Shown here: piece after piece, positions 42,376 through 55,430 of the stretch | Layout: each line of letters begins with the position of its first letter | How positions within the stretch are numbered: position 1 is the first letter of the stretch | From: Rhytidiadelphus loreus | Lineage: Eukaryota > Streptophyta > Bryopsida > Hypnales > Hylocomiaceae | DNA: 64,000 bases | Assembly (NCBI GenBank): GCA_947034895.1 | Contig: OX344763.1 | Span: forward strand, 68,653,093-68,717,092 | Direction of reading: 5' to 3' | Notes under the pieces: generated by a model | The model's input: only the letters and a program-made list of their open reading frames with translations | What the model was told of the DNA's origin: nothing | The model's database searches: none | Position numbers and translations under genes: made by a program

Positions 42376-43762
42376 TTGCAAATGTTCATAAACTCAAGAA
42401 TTCAAAGAAATACGCAATTGCTCAGGACATTGAATGAACTTGTACATGGAATCGAACCATGGATTTTGAACCATGCCTACTACTTTAATATGCAAAATTA
42501 TATAAAGTCATTAAATCCCGATCATGAAGAATGGAAAACATGTGGTGCAAGTTGCAAATATTCATAAAGTCAAGAATTCAAAGAAATACGCAATTGCTCA
42601 GGACATTGAATGAACTTGTTTATGGAATGGAACTATGGATTTTGAACCATGCCTACTACTTCAATATGCAAAAATATATATGGTTATTAAATACCTATCA
42701 AGAAGAATGGGAAACATGTGGTGCAAGTTGCAAATGTTCATAAATTCAAGAATGCAAAGAAATACGCAATTGGTCAGCACATTGATTGAACTTGTACGAG
42801 GAATGGAAATATGGAATTTAAACAATGCCTACTACTTTAGTATGCAAAAATATATAAAGTCATTAAATCCCTATCAAGAAGAATGGGAAACATCTGGTGC
42901 AAGTTGCAAATATTCATAAACTCAAGAATTCAAAGAAATACGCAATTGCTCAATACAATGAATGAACTTGTACGTGGAATGGAAGTATGGAATTTGAACC
43001 ATGCTTACTACTTTAATATGCAAAATAATATAAAGTCATTAAATCCCTATCATGAAGAATGGAAAACATGTGGTGCAAGTTGCAAATGTTCATAAATTCA
43101 AGAATGCAAAGAAATACGCAATTGCTCATCACATTGAATGAACTTGTACGTGGAATGGAAATATGGAATTTAAACAATGCCTACTACATTAGTATGGAAA
43201 AATATAGAAAGTCATTAAATCCCTATCAAGAAGAATGGGAAACATGTGGTGCAAGTTGCAAATATTCATAAACTCAAGAATTCAATGAAATACGCAATTG
43301 CTCAACACAATGAATGAACTTGTACGTGGAATGGAAGTATGGAATTTGAACGATGCTTACTACTTTAATATGCAAAATTATATAAAGTCATTAAATCCCT
43401 ATCATGAAGAATGGAAAACATGTGGTGCAAGTTGCAAATATTCATAAAGTCAAGAATTCAAAGAAATACGCAATTGCTCAGGACATTGAATGAACTTGTA
43501 CATGGAATGGAACTATGGATTTTGAACCATGCCTATTACTTTAATATGCAAAAATATATATGGTTATTAAATACCTATCAAGAAGAATGGGAAACATGTG
43601 GTGCAAGTTGCAAATGTTCATAAATTCAAGAATGCAAAGAAATACGCAATTGGTCAGCACATTGATTGAACTTGTACGAGGAATGGAAATATGGAATTTA
43701 AACAATGCCTACTACTTTAGTATGCAAAAATATATAAAGTCATTAAATCCCTATCAAGAAGA
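42376..43762 (+). repeat. Segment resembling macro-repeat A plus C monomers
   Basis: A monomer ending GAATTTGAAACATC, followed at 42376-42567 by a CGAACCATGG monomer, reproduces the pair that opens macro-repeat A at 2758, 5222 and 7510. The following monomers (42635, 42883) are of macro-repeat C type with GGTCAGCACATTG. A variant GCAAAATAATATAAAG occurs near 43020. Confidence 0.7.
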
Positions 43763-44818
43763 ATGGGAAACATGTGGTGCAAGTTGCAAATGTTCATAAA
43801 TTCAAGAATGCAAAGAAATACGCAATTGCTCATCACATTGATTGAACTTGTACGAGGAATGGAAATATGGAATTTAAACAATGCCTACTACTTTAGTATG
43901 CAAAAATATATAAAGTCATTAAATCCCTATCAAGAAGAATGGGAAACATCTGGTGCAAGTTGCAAATATTCATAAACTCAAGAATTCAAAGAAATACGCA
44001 ATTGCTCAACACAATGAATGAACTTGTACGTGGAATGGAAGTATGGAATTTGAACGATGCTTACTACTTTAATATGCAAAAATATATAAAGTCATTAAAT
44101 CCCTATCAAGAAGAATGGGAAACATGTGGTGCAAGTTGCAAATGTTCATAAATTCAAGAATGCAAAGAAATACGCAATTGCTCATCACATTGATTGAACT
44201 TGTACGAGGAATGGAAATATGGAATTTAAACAATGCCTACTACTTTAGTATGCAAAAATATATAAAGTCATTAAATCCCTATCAAGAAGAATGGGAAACA
44301 TCTGTTGCAAGTTGCAAATGTTCATAAACTCAAGAATTCAAAGAAATACGCAATTGCTCAACACAATGAATGAACTTGTACGTGGAATGGAAGTATGGAA
44401 TTTGAACGATGCTTACTACTTTAATATGCAAAAATATATAAAGTCATTAAATCCCTATCAAGAAGAATGGGAAACATCTGGTGCAAGTTGCAAATAATCA
44501 TAAACTCAAGAATTCAAAGAAATACGCAATTGCTCAGGACATTGAATGAACTTGTTTATGGAATGGAACTATGGATTTTGAACCATGCCTACTACTTCAA
44601 TATGCAAAAATATATATGGTTATTAAATACCTATCAAGAAGAATGGGAAACATGTGGTGCAAGTTGCAAATGTTCATAAATTCAAGAATGCAAAGAAATA
44701 CGCAATTGGTCAGCACATTGATTGAACTTGTACGAGGAATGGAAATATGGAATTTAAACAATGCCTACTACTTTAGTATGCAAAAATATATAAAGTCATT
44801 AAATCCCTATCAAGAAGA
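43763..44818 (+). repeat. 5-monomer block shared with 29.9-31 kb
   Basis: The monomer types at 43939, 44115, 44291 and 44467 match those at 30213, 30389, 30565 and 30741 in the same order, 13726 bp away (78x176 minus the two intervening one-base deletions). The private CATCTGTTGCAAG allele is present at about 44301. Confidence 0.8.
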
Positions 44819-47282
44819 ATGGGAAACATCTGGTGCAAGTTGCAAATATTCATAAACTCAAGAATTCAAAGAAATACGCAATTGCTCAACACAATGAATG
44901 AACTTGTACGTGGAATGGAAGTATGGAATTTGAACGATGCTTACTACTTTAATATGCAAAATTATATAAAGTCATTAAATCCCTATCATGAAGAATGGAA
45001 AACATGTGGTGCAAGTTGCAAATATTCATAAAGTCAAGAATTCAAAGAAATACGCAATTGCTCAGGACATTGAATGAACTTGTACATGGAATGGAACTAT
45101 GGATTTTGAACCATGCCTATTACTTTAATATGCAAAAATATATATGGTTATTAAATACCTATCAAGAAGAATGGGAAACATGTGGTGCAAGTTGCAAATG
45201 TTCATAAATTCAAGAATGCAAAGAAATACGCAATTGGTCAGCACATTGATTGAACTTGTACGAGGAATGGAAATATGGAATTTAAACAATGCCTACTACT
45301 TTAGTATGCAAAAATATATAAAGTCATTAAATCCCTATCAAGAAGAATGGGAAACATCTGGTGCAAGTTGCAAATATTCATAAACTCAAGAATTCAAAGA
45401 AATACGCAATTGCTCAACACAATGAATGAACTTGTACGTGGAATGGAAGTATGGAATTTGAACGATGCTTACTACTTTAATATGCAAAATTATATAAAGT
45501 CATTAAATCCCTATCATGAAGAATGGAAAACATGTGGTGCAAGTTGCAAATATTCATAAAGTCAAGAATTCAAAGAAATACGCAATTGCTCAGGACATTG
45601 AATGAACTTGTACATGGAATGGAACTATGGATTTTGAACCATGCCTATTACTTTAATATGCAAAAATATATATGGTTATTAAATACCTATCAAGAAGAAT
45701 GGGAAACATCTGGTGCAAGTTGCAAATATTCATAAACTCAAGAATTCAAAGAAATACGCAATTGCTCAACACAATGAATGAACTTGTACGTGGAATGGAA
45801 ATATGGAATTTGAACCATGCTTACTACTTTAATATGCAAAAATATATAAAGTCATTTAATCCCTATCTTGAAGAATGGGAAACATGTGGTGCAAGTTGCA
45901 AATGTTCATAAACTCAGGAATTCAAAGAAATACGCAATTGCTCAGGACATTGAATGAACTTGTACGTGGAATGGAAATATGGAATTTGAACCATGCTTAC
46001 TACTTTAATATGCAAAAATATATAAAGTCATTTAATCCCTATCATGAAGAATGGGAAACATGTGGTGCAAGTTGCAAATATTCATAAACTCAAGAATTCA
46101 AAGAAATACGCAATTGCTCAACACAATGAATGAACTTGTACGTGGAATGGAAGTATGGAATTTGAACGATGCTTACTACTTTAATATGCAAAATTATATA
46201 AAGTCATTAAATCCCTATCATGAAGAATGGAAAACATGTGGTGCAAGTTGCAAATATTCATAAAGTCAAGAATTCAAAGAAATACGCAATTGCTCAGGAC
46301 ATTGAATGAACTTGTACATGGAATGGAACTATGGATTTTGAACCATGCCTATTACTTTAATATGCAAAAATATATATGGTTATTAAATACCTATCAAGAA
46401 GAATGGGAAACATGTGGTGCAAGTTGCAAATGTTCATAAATTCAAGAATGCAAAGAAATACGCAATTGGTCAGCACATTGATTGAACTTGTACGAGGAAT
46501 GGAAATATGGAATTTAAACAATGCCTACTACTTTAGTATGCAAAAATATATAAAGTCATTAAATCCCTATCAAGAAGAATGGGAAACATCTGGTGCAAGT
46601 TGCAAATATTCATAAACTCAAGAATTCAAAGAAATACGCAATTGCTCAACACAATGAATGAACTTGTACGTGGAATGGAAGTATGGAATTTGAACGATGC
46701 TTACTACTTTAATATGCAAAATTATATAAAGTCATTAAATCCCTATCATGAAGAATGGAAAACATGTGGTGCAAGTTGCAAATATTCATAAAGTCAAGAA
46801 TTCAAAGAAATACGCAATTGCTCAGGACATTGAATGAACTTGTACATGGAATGGAACTATGGATTTTGAACCATGCCTATTACTTTAATATGCAAAAATA
46901 TATATGGTTATTAAATACCTATCAAGAAGAATGGGAAACATCTGGTGCAAGTTGCAAATATTCATAAACTCAAGAATTCAAAGAAATACGCAATTGCTCA
47001 ACACAATGAATGAACTTGTACGTGGAATGGAAATATGGAATTTGAACCATGCTTACTACTTTAATATGCAAAAATATATAAAGTCATTTAATCCCTATCT
47101 TGAAGAATGGGAAACATGTGGTGCAAGTTGCAAATGTTCATAAACTCAGGAATTCAAAGAAATACGCAATTGCTCAGGACATTGAATGAACTTGTACGTG
47201 GAATGGAAATATGGAATTTGAACCATGCTTACTACTTTAATATGCAAAAATATATAAAGTCATTTAATCCCTATCATGAAGA
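44819..47282 (+). repeat. 7-monomer tandem duplication (2 x 1232 bp)
   Basis: Equivalent monomers lie exactly 1232 bp apart: 44819/46051, 44995/46227, 45144/46376, 45347/46579, 45523/46755, 45672/46904 and 45875/47107. The copies look nearly identical and share the private CCCTATCTTGAAG variant (45860s and 47090s). Within each copy a 3-monomer repeat of 528 bp is nested (44819/45347, 44995/45523). Confidence 0.88.
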
Positions 47283-48221
47283 ATGGGAAACATGTGGTGC
47301 AAGTTGCAAATGTTCATAAACTCAGGAATTCAAAGAAATACGCAATTGCTCATCACATTGAATGAACTTGAACGTGGAATGGAAATATGGAATTTGAACC
47401 ATGCCTACTACTTTAATATGCAAATATATATATGGTTATTAAATCCCTATCAAGAAGAATGGGAAACATGTGGTGCAAGTTGCAAATATTCATAAACTCA
47501 AGAATTCAAAGAAATACGCAATTGCTGAACACAATGAATGAACTTGTACGTGGAATGGAAATATGGAATTTGAACCATGCTTACTACTTTAATATGCAAA
47601 AATATATAAAGTCATTAAATCCCTATCAAGAAGAATGGGAAACATGTGGTGCAAGTTGCAAATATTCATAAACTCAAGAATTCAAAGAAATACGCAATTG
47701 CTGAACACAATGAATGAACTTGTACGTGGAATGGAAATATGGAATTTGAACCATGCTTACTACTTTAATATGCAAAAGTATATATGGTTATTAAATACCT
47801 ATCAAGAAGATTGGGAATCATGTGGTACAAGTTGCAAATATTCATAAACTCAAGAATTCAATGAAATACGCAATTGCTCAGCACATTGAATGAACTTGTA
47901 CATGGAATGGAAATATGGAATTTGAACCATGCTTACTACTTTAATATGCAAAAATATATAAAGTCATTAAATCCCTATCAAGAAGAATGGGAAACATCTG
48001 GTGCAAGTTGCAAATATTCATAAACTCAAGAATTCAAAGAAATACGCAATTGCTCAACACATTGAATGAACTTGTACGTGGAATGGAATTATGGATTTTG
48101 AACCATGCTTACTACTTTAATATGCAAAAATATATATGGTTATTAAATACCTATCAAGAAGAATGGGAATCATGTGGTGCAAGTTGCAAATATTCATAAA
48201 CTCAAGAATTCAATGAAATAC

Positions 48222-48396
48222 GCAATTGCTCAGCACATTGAATGAACTTGTCCGTGGAATGGATTATAGAATTTCGACCACACCTAGTACTTTAATTCGC
48301 AAAAGTATATAAAGTCATTGAATTCCTATCAAGAAGAATGGGAAATATGTGGTGCAAGTTGCAAATATTCATAAACTCAAGAATTCAAAGAAATAC
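48222..48396 (+). repeat. Divergent monomer T1, copy 3
   Basis: Marker at 48284, with the TCCGTGG allele. It is followed by a monomer containing the private GGGAAATATGTGG variant. Confidence 0.9.
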
Positions 48397-48572
48397 GCAA
48401 TTGCTCATCACATTGAATGAACTTGTTTATGGAATGGAACTATGGATTTTGAACCATGCCTACTACTTCAATATACAAAAATATATATGGTTATTAAATA
48501 CCTATCAAGAAGAATGGGAAACATGTGGTGCAAGTTGCAAATATTCATAAACTGAAGAATTCATAGAAATAC

Positions 48573-48748
48573 GCAATTGCTCATCACGTTGAATGAACTT
48601 GAACGTGGAATGGAATCCTCGATTTTGAACCATGCCTACTACTTTAATATGCCAGAATATATAAAGGCATTGAATTCCTATCAAGAAGAATGGGAAACAT
48701 GTGGTGCAAGTTGCAAATATTCATAAATTCAAGAATGCAAAGAAATAC
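48573..48748 (+). repeat. Divergent monomer type T2, copy 1 (extra monomer)
   Basis: Distinctive alleles: CTGAAGAATTCATAG just before it, CATCACGTTGAATG, GGAATCCTCGATTTTG, ATGCCAGAATATATAAAGG and CATTGAATTCC. It sits between two monomers that are adjacent in copy 2 of HOR E, so it is an in-phase one-monomer difference. The type is otherwise found only at 53-61 kb. Confidence 0.9.
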
Positions 48749-49452
48749 GCAATTGCTCATCACATTGAATGAACTTGTACGTGGAATGGAAATATGGAAT
48801 TTAAACAATGCCTACTACATTAGTATGGAAAAATATAGAAAGTCATTAAATCCCTATCAAGAAGAATGGGAAACATCTGGTGCAAGTTGCAAATATTCAT
48901 AAACTCAAGAATTCAAAGAAATACGCAATTGCTGAACACAATGAATGAACTTGTACGTGGAATGGAAATATGGAATTTGAACGATGCTTACTACTTTAAT
49001 ATGCAAAAATATATAAAGTCATTAAATCCCTATCAAGAAGAATGGGAAACATCTGGTGCAAGTTGCAAATATTCATAAACTCAAGAATTCAAAGAAATAC
49101 GCAATTGCTGAACACAATGAATGAACTTGGACGTGGAATGGAAATATGGAATTTGAACCATGCTTACTACTTTAATATGCAAAAATATATAAAGTCATTA
49201 AATCCCTATCAAGAAGAATGGGAAACATCTGGTGCAAGTTGCAAATATTCATAAACTCAAGAATTCAAAGAAATACGCAATTGCTCAACACATTGAATGA
49301 ACTTGTACGTGGAATGGAATTATGGATTTTGAACCATGCTTACTACTTTAATATGCAAAAGTATATATGGTTATTAAATACCTATCAAGAAGAATGGGAA
49401 TCATGTGGTGCAAGTTGCAAATATTCATAAACTCAAGAATTCAATGAAATAC

Positions 49453-49627
49453 GCAATTGCTCAGCACATTGAATGAACTTGTCCGTGGAATGGATTATAG
49501 AATTTCGACCACACCTAGTACTTTAATTCGCAAAAGTATATAAAGTCATTGAATTCCTATCAAGAAGAATGGGAAACATGTGGTGCAAGTTGCAAATATT
49601 AATAAACTCAGGAATTCAAAGAAATAC
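49453..49627 (+). repeat. Divergent monomer T1, copy 4
   Basis: Marker at 49515. It is followed by the variant CAAATATTAATAAACTC, which creates AATAAA; the same variant follows the T1 copy at 51563. Confidence 0.9.
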
Positions 49628-50507
49628 GCAATTGCTCATCACATTGAATGAACTTGAACGTGGATTGGAAATATGGAATTTGAACCATGCCTACTACTTT
49701 AATATGCAAATATATATATGGTTATTAAATCCCTATCAAGAAGAATGGGAAACATGTGGTGCAAGTTGCAAATATTCATAAACTCAAGAATTCAAAGAAA
49801 TACGCAATTGCTGAACACAATGAATGAACTTGTACGTGGAATGGAAATATGGAATTTGAACCATGCTTACTACTTTAATATGCAAAAATATATAAAGTCA
49901 TTAAATCCCTATCAAGAAGAATGGGAAACATGTGGTGCAAGTTGCAAATATTCATAAACTCAAGAATTCAAAGAAATACGCAATTGCTGAACACAATGAA
50001 TGAACTTGTACGTGGAATGGAAATATGGAATTTGAACCATGCTTACTACTTTAATATGCAAAAGTATATATGGTTATTAAATACCTATCAAGAAGATTGG
50101 GAATCATGTGGTACAAGTTGCAAATATTCATAAACTCAAGAATTCAATGAAATACGCAATTGCTCAGCACATTGAATGAACTTGTACATGGAATGGAAAT
50201 ATGGAATTTGAACCATGCTTACTACTTTAATATGCAAAAATATATAAAGTCATTAAATCCCTATCAAGAAGAATGGGAAACATCTGGTGCAAGTTGCAAA
50301 TATTCATAAACTCAAGAATTCAAAGAAATACGCAATTGCTCAACACATTGAATGAACTTGTACGTGGAATGGAATTATGGATTTTGAACCATGCTTACTA
50401 CTTTAATATGCAAAAATATATATGGTTATTAAATACCTATCAAGAAGAATGGGAATCATGTGGTGCAAGTTGCAAATATTCATAAACTCAAGAATTCAAT
50501 GAAATAC

Positions 50508-50682
50508 GCAATTGCTCAGCACATTGAATGAACTTGTCCGTGGAATGGATTATAGAATTTCGACCACACCTAGTACTTTAATTCGCAAAAGTATATAAAG
50601 TCATTGAATTCCTATCAAGAAGAATGGGAAATATGTGGTGCAAGTTGCAAATATTCATAAACTCAAGAATTCAAAGAAATAC
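50508..50682 (+). repeat. Divergent monomer T1, copy 5
   Basis: Marker at 50570; the counterpart of copy 3, 2286 bp on. Confidence 0.9.
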
Positions 50683-51562
50683 GCAATTGCTCATCACATT
50701 GAATGAACTTGTTTATGGAATGGAACTATGGATTTTGAACCATGCCTACTACTTCAATATACAAAAATATATATGGTTATTAAATACCTATCAAGAAGAA
50801 TGGGAAACATGTGGTGCAAGTTGCAAATGTTCATAAATTCAAGAATGCAAAGAAATACGCAATTGCTCATCACATTGAATGAACTTGTACGTGGAATGGA
50901 AATATGGAATTTAAACAATGCCTACTACATTAGTATGGAAAAATATAGAAAGTCATTAAATCCCTATCAAGAAGAATGGGAAACATCTGGTGCAAGTTGC
51001 AAATATTCATAAACTCAAGAATTCAAAGAAATACGCAATTGCTGAACACAATGAATGAACTTGTACGTGGAATGGAAATATGGAATTTGAACCATGCTTA
51101 CTACTTTAATATGCAAAAATATATAAAGTCATTAAATCCCTATCAAGAAGAATGGGAAACATCTGGTGCAAGTTGCAAATATTCATAAACTCAAGAATTC
51201 AAAGAAATACGCAATTGCTGAACACAATGAATGAACTTGGACGTGGAATGGAAATATGGAATTTGAACCATGCTTACTACTTTAATATGCAAAAATATAT
51301 AAAGTCATTAAATCCCTATCAAGAAGAATGGGAAACATCTGGTGCAAGTTGCAAATATTCATAAACTCAAGAATTCAAAGAAATACGCAATTGCTCAACA
51401 CATTGAATGAACTTGTACGTGGAATGGAATTATGGATTTTGAACCATGCTTACTACTTTAATATGCAAAAGTATATATGGTTATTAAATACCTATCAAGA
51501 AGAATGGGAATCATGTGGTGCAAGTTGCAAATATTCATAAACTCAAGAATTCAATGAAATAC

Positions 51563-51737
51563 GCAATTGCTCAGCACATTGAATGAACTTGTCCGTGGAA
51601 TGGATTATAGAATTTCGACCACACCTAGTACTTTAATTCGCAAAAGTATATAAAGTCATTGAATTCCTATCAAGAAGAATGGGAAACATGTGGTGCAAGT
51701 TGCAAATATTAATAAACTCAGGAATTCAAAGAAATAC
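51563..51737 (+). repeat. Divergent monomer T1, copy 6
   Basis: Marker at 51625; the counterpart of copy 4, 2110 bp on. Confidence 0.9.
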
Positions 51738-51827
51738 GCAATTGCTCATCACATTGAATGAACTTGAACGTGGATTGGAAATATGGAATTTGAACCATGC
51801 CTACTACTTTAATATGCAAATATATAT

Positions 51828-53088
51828 ATGGTTATTAAATCCCTATCAAGAAGAATGGGAAACATGTGGTGCAAGTTGCAAATATTCATAAACTCAAGAA
51901 TTCAAAGAAATACGCAATTGCTGAACACAATGAATGAACTTGGACGTGGAATGGAAATATGGAATTTGAACCATGCTTACTACTTTAATATTCAAAAATA
52001 TATAAAGTCATTAAATCCCTATCAAGAAGAATTTGAAACATCTGGTGCAAGTTGCAAATGTTCATAAACTCAAGAATTCAAAAAAATACGCAATTGCTCA
52101 GGACATTGAATGAACTTGTACATGGAATCGAACCATGGATTTTGAACCATGCCTACTACTTTAATATGCAACATTATATAAAGTCATTAAAACCCGATCA
52201 TGAAGAATGGAAAACATGTAGTGCAAGTTGCAAATATTCATAAAGTCAAGAATTCAAAGAAATACGCAATTCTTCAGGACATTGAATGAACTTGTTTATG
52301 GAATGGAACTATGGATTTTGAACCATGCCTACTACTTCAATATGCAAAAATATATATGGTTATTAAATACCTATCAAGAAGAATGGGAAACATGTGGTGC
52401 AAGTTGCAAATGTTCATAAATTCAAGAATGCAAAGAAATACGCAATTGGTCAGCACACTGATTGAACTTGTACGAGGAATGGAAATATGGAATTTAAACA
52501 ATGCCTACTACTTTAGTATGCAAAAATATATAAAGTCATTAAATCCCTATCATGAAGAATGGAAAACATGTGGTGCAAGTTGCAAATATTCATAAAGTCA
52601 AGAATTTAAAGAAATACGCAATTGCTCAGGACATTGAATGAACTTGTACATGGAATGGAACTATGGATTTTGAACCATGCTTATTACTTTAATATGCAAA
52701 AATATATAAGGTTATTAAATACCTATCAAGAAGAATGGGAAACATGTGGTGCAAGTTGCAAATGTTCATAAATTCAAGAATGCAAAGAAATACGCAATTG
52801 GTCAGCACACTGATTGAACTTGTACGAGGTATGGAAATATGGAATTTAAACAATGCCTACTACTTTAGTATGCAAAAATATATAAAGTCATTAAATCCCT
52901 ATCAAGAAGAATGGGAAACATCTGGTGCAAGTTGCAAATATTCATAAACTCAAGAATTCAAAGAAATACGCAATTGCTCAATACAATGAATGAACTTGTA
53001 CGTGGAATGGAAGTATGGAATTTGAACCATGCTTACTACTTTAATATGCAAAATTATATAAAGTCATTAAATCCCTATCAAGAAGAAT
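51828..53088 (+). repeat. Junction zone between HOR E and HOR F
   Basis: It begins as a third HOR E copy but leaves that order by about 51990 (AATATTCAAAAAT variant). It then repeats the GAATTTGAAACATC / CGAACCATGG pair (52052) and monomers matching 42376-42919. A two-monomer duplication of 352 bp is marked by the private GGTCAGCACACTG variant at 52448 and 52800. Private changes such as ACATGTAGTGC, CAATTCTTCAGG and AATTCAAAAAAATACGC suggest slow homogenisation. Confidence 0.72.
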
Positions 53089-53144
53089 TTGAAACATCTG
53101 GTGCAAGTTGCAAATGTTCATAAACTCAAGAATTCAAAAAATAC
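52970..53144 (+). repeat. 175-bp monomer, G deletion, copy 1
   Basis: AATTCAAAGAAATACGC reads AATTCAAAAAATACGC, one G lost near 53137. The same deletion recurs at 58245-58419 but not in the third HOR F copy, where ATTCGC is present instead. Confidence 0.9.
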
Positions 53145-53320
53145 GCAATTGCTCATCACATTGAATGAACTTGTACGTGGAATGGAAATATGGAATTTAA
53201 ACAATGCCTATTACTTTAGTATGCAAAAATATAGAAAGTCATTAAATCCCTATCAAGAAGAATGTGAAACATGTGGTGCAAGTTGCAAATATTCGTAAAC
53301 TGAAGAATTCATAGAAATAC

Positions 53321-53496
53321 GCAATTGCTCATCACGTTGAATGAACTTGAACGTGGAATGGAATCCTCGATTTTGAACCATGCCTACTACTTTAATATGC
53401 CAGAATATATAAAGGCATTGAATTCCTATCAAGAAGAATGGGAAACATGTGGTGCAAGTTGCAAATATTCATAAACTGAAGAATTCAAAGAAATAC
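53321..53496 (+). repeat. Divergent monomer T2, copy 2
   Basis: Carries all T2 alleles. The preceding junction has the private change ATTCGTAAACTGAAG. Confidence 0.9.
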
Positions 53497-54024
53497 GCAA
53501 TTGCTCAACACATTGAATGAACTTGTACGTGGAATGGAATTATGGATTTTGAACCATGCTTACTACTTTAATATGCAAAAATATATAAAGTCATTAAATC
53601 CCTATCAAGAAGAATGGGAAACATCTGGTGCAAGTTGCAAATATTCATAAACTCAAGAATTCAAAGAAATACGCAATTGCTCAACACATTGAATGAACTT
53701 GTACGTGGAATGGAAATATGGAATTTGAACCATGCTTACTACTTTAATATGCAAAAATATATAAAGTCATTAAATCCCTATCAAGAAGAATGGGAAACAT
53801 CAGGTGCAAGTTGCAAATATTCATAAACTCAAGAATTCAAAGAAATACGCAATTGCTCAACACATTGAATGAACTTGTACGTGGAATGGAATTATGGATT
53901 TTGAACCATGCTTACTACTTTAATATGCAAAAGTATATATGGTTATTAAATACCTATCAAGAAGAATGGGAATCATGTGGTGCAAGTTGCAAATATTCAT
54001 AAACTCAAGAATTCAATGAAATAC

Positions 54025-54199
54025 GCAATTGCTCAGCACATTGAATGAACTTGTACGTGGAATGGAATTCTGGAATTTCAACTACACCTAGTACTTTAAT
54101 TCGAAAAGTATATAAAGTCATTGAATTCCTGTCAAGATGAATGGGAAACATGTGGTGCAAGTTGCAAATTTTAATAAACTCAAGAATTCAAAGAAATAC
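54025..54199 (+). repeat. Divergent monomer type T3 (175 bp), copy 1
   Basis: GGAATTCTGGAATTTCAACTACACCTAG followed by TTAATTCGAAAAG, where one C of TTCGCAAAAG is lost. It also carries CCTGTCAAGATGAATGGG and CAAATTTTAATAAACTC. It is related to T1 through the ACACCTAGTAC stretch but has its length change at a different place. Confidence 0.9.
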
Positions 54200-55255
54200 G
54201 CAATTGCTCATCACATTGAATGAACTTGTACGTGGAATGGAAATATGGAATTTGAACCATGCCTACTACTTTAATATGCAAAAATATATATGGTTATTAA
54301 ATACCTATCAAGAAGAATGGGAAACATGTGGTGCAAGTTGCAAATATTCATAAACTCAAAAATTCAAAGAAATATGCAATTGCTGAACACAATGAATGAA
54401 CTTGTACGTGGAATGGAAGTATGGAATTTAAACCATGCTTACTACCTTAATATGCAAAAATATATAAAGTCATTAAATCCCCATCAAGAAGAATGGGAAG
54501 CATCTGGTGCAAGTTGCAAATAATCATAAACTCAAGAATTCAAAGAAATTCGCAATTGCTCATCACATTGAATGAACTTGTACGTGGAATGGAAATATGG
54601 AATTTAAACAATGCCTACTACTTTAGTATGCAAAAATATAGAAAGTCATTAAATCCCTATCAAGAAGAATTTGAAACATCTGGTGCAAGTTGCAAATGTT
54701 CATAATCTCAAGTATTCAAAGAAATACGCAATTGCTCAGGACATTGAATGAACTTGTACATGGAATCGAACCATGGATTTTGAACCATGCCTACTACTTT
54801 AATATGCAAAAATATATATGGTTATTAAATACCTATCAAGAAGAATGGGAAACATGTGGTGCAAGTTGCAAATATTCATAAACTCAAGAATTCAAAGAAA
54901 TTCGCAATTGCTCATCACATTGAATGAACTTGTACGTGGAATGGAAATATGGAATTTAAACAATGCCTACTACTTTAGTATGCAAAAATATAGAAAGTCA
55001 TTAAATCCCTATCAAGAAGAATTTGAAACATCTGGTGCAAGTTGCAAATGTTCATAAATTCAAGAATTCAAAGAAACACGCAATTGCTCAGGACATTGAA
55101 TGAACATGTACATGGAATCGAACCATGGATTTTGAACCATGCCTACTACTTTAATATGCAAAATTATATAAAGTCATTAAATCCCGATAATGAAGAATGG
55201 GAAACATGTGGTGCAAGTTGCAAATATTCATAAACTCAAGAATTCAAAGAAATAC

Positions 55256-55430
55256 GCAATTGCTCATCACATTGAATGAACTTGTACGTGGAATGGATTA
55301 TAGAATTTCAACTACACCTAGTACTTTCATTCGCAAAAGTATATAAAGTCATTGAATTCCTATCAAGAAGAATGGGAAACATTTGGTGCAAGTTGCAAAT
55401 ATTAATAAACTCAGGAATTCAAAGAAATAC
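55256..55430 (+). repeat. Divergent monomer T1-like (175 bp), copy 7
   Basis: GGATTATAGAATTTCAACTACACCTAG combines the T1 left half with the T3 right half, and has TTTCATTCGC for TTTAATTCGC. It looks like a recombinant or intermediate between T1 and T3. Confidence 0.85.

Larger units (their letters stand above)
47283..49717 (+). repeat. HOR E, copy 1 (13 monomers from 47432)
   Basis: Starts at 47432/49718, 47635/49921, 47987/50273 and 48338/50624 are each 2286 bp apart. Both copies share private alleles such as GGGAAATATGTGG (48348, 50634), GAAGATTGGGAATC, and AATATACAAAAAT in place of AATATGCAAAAAT. Copy 1 has one extra monomer (48573-48748) compared with copy 2. The first about 150 bp is the end of the previous block. 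Confidence 0.87.
49718..51827 (+). repeat. HOR E, copy 2 (12 monomers, 2110 bp)
   Basis: The spacing to the next start (49718/51828, 49569/51679) is 12x176 minus 2, because each unit contains two 175-bp T1 monomers, with markers at 50570 and 51625 spaced 6 monomers apart. Apart from the missing T2 monomer it follows copy 1 closely. Confidence 0.87.

Noticed and set aside
53089..53298. Open frame with a different N-terminus created by the G deletion near 53137 (also at 58364)
   Set aside because: The deletion simply joins two frames of the repeat. It is a by-product, not a new gene.
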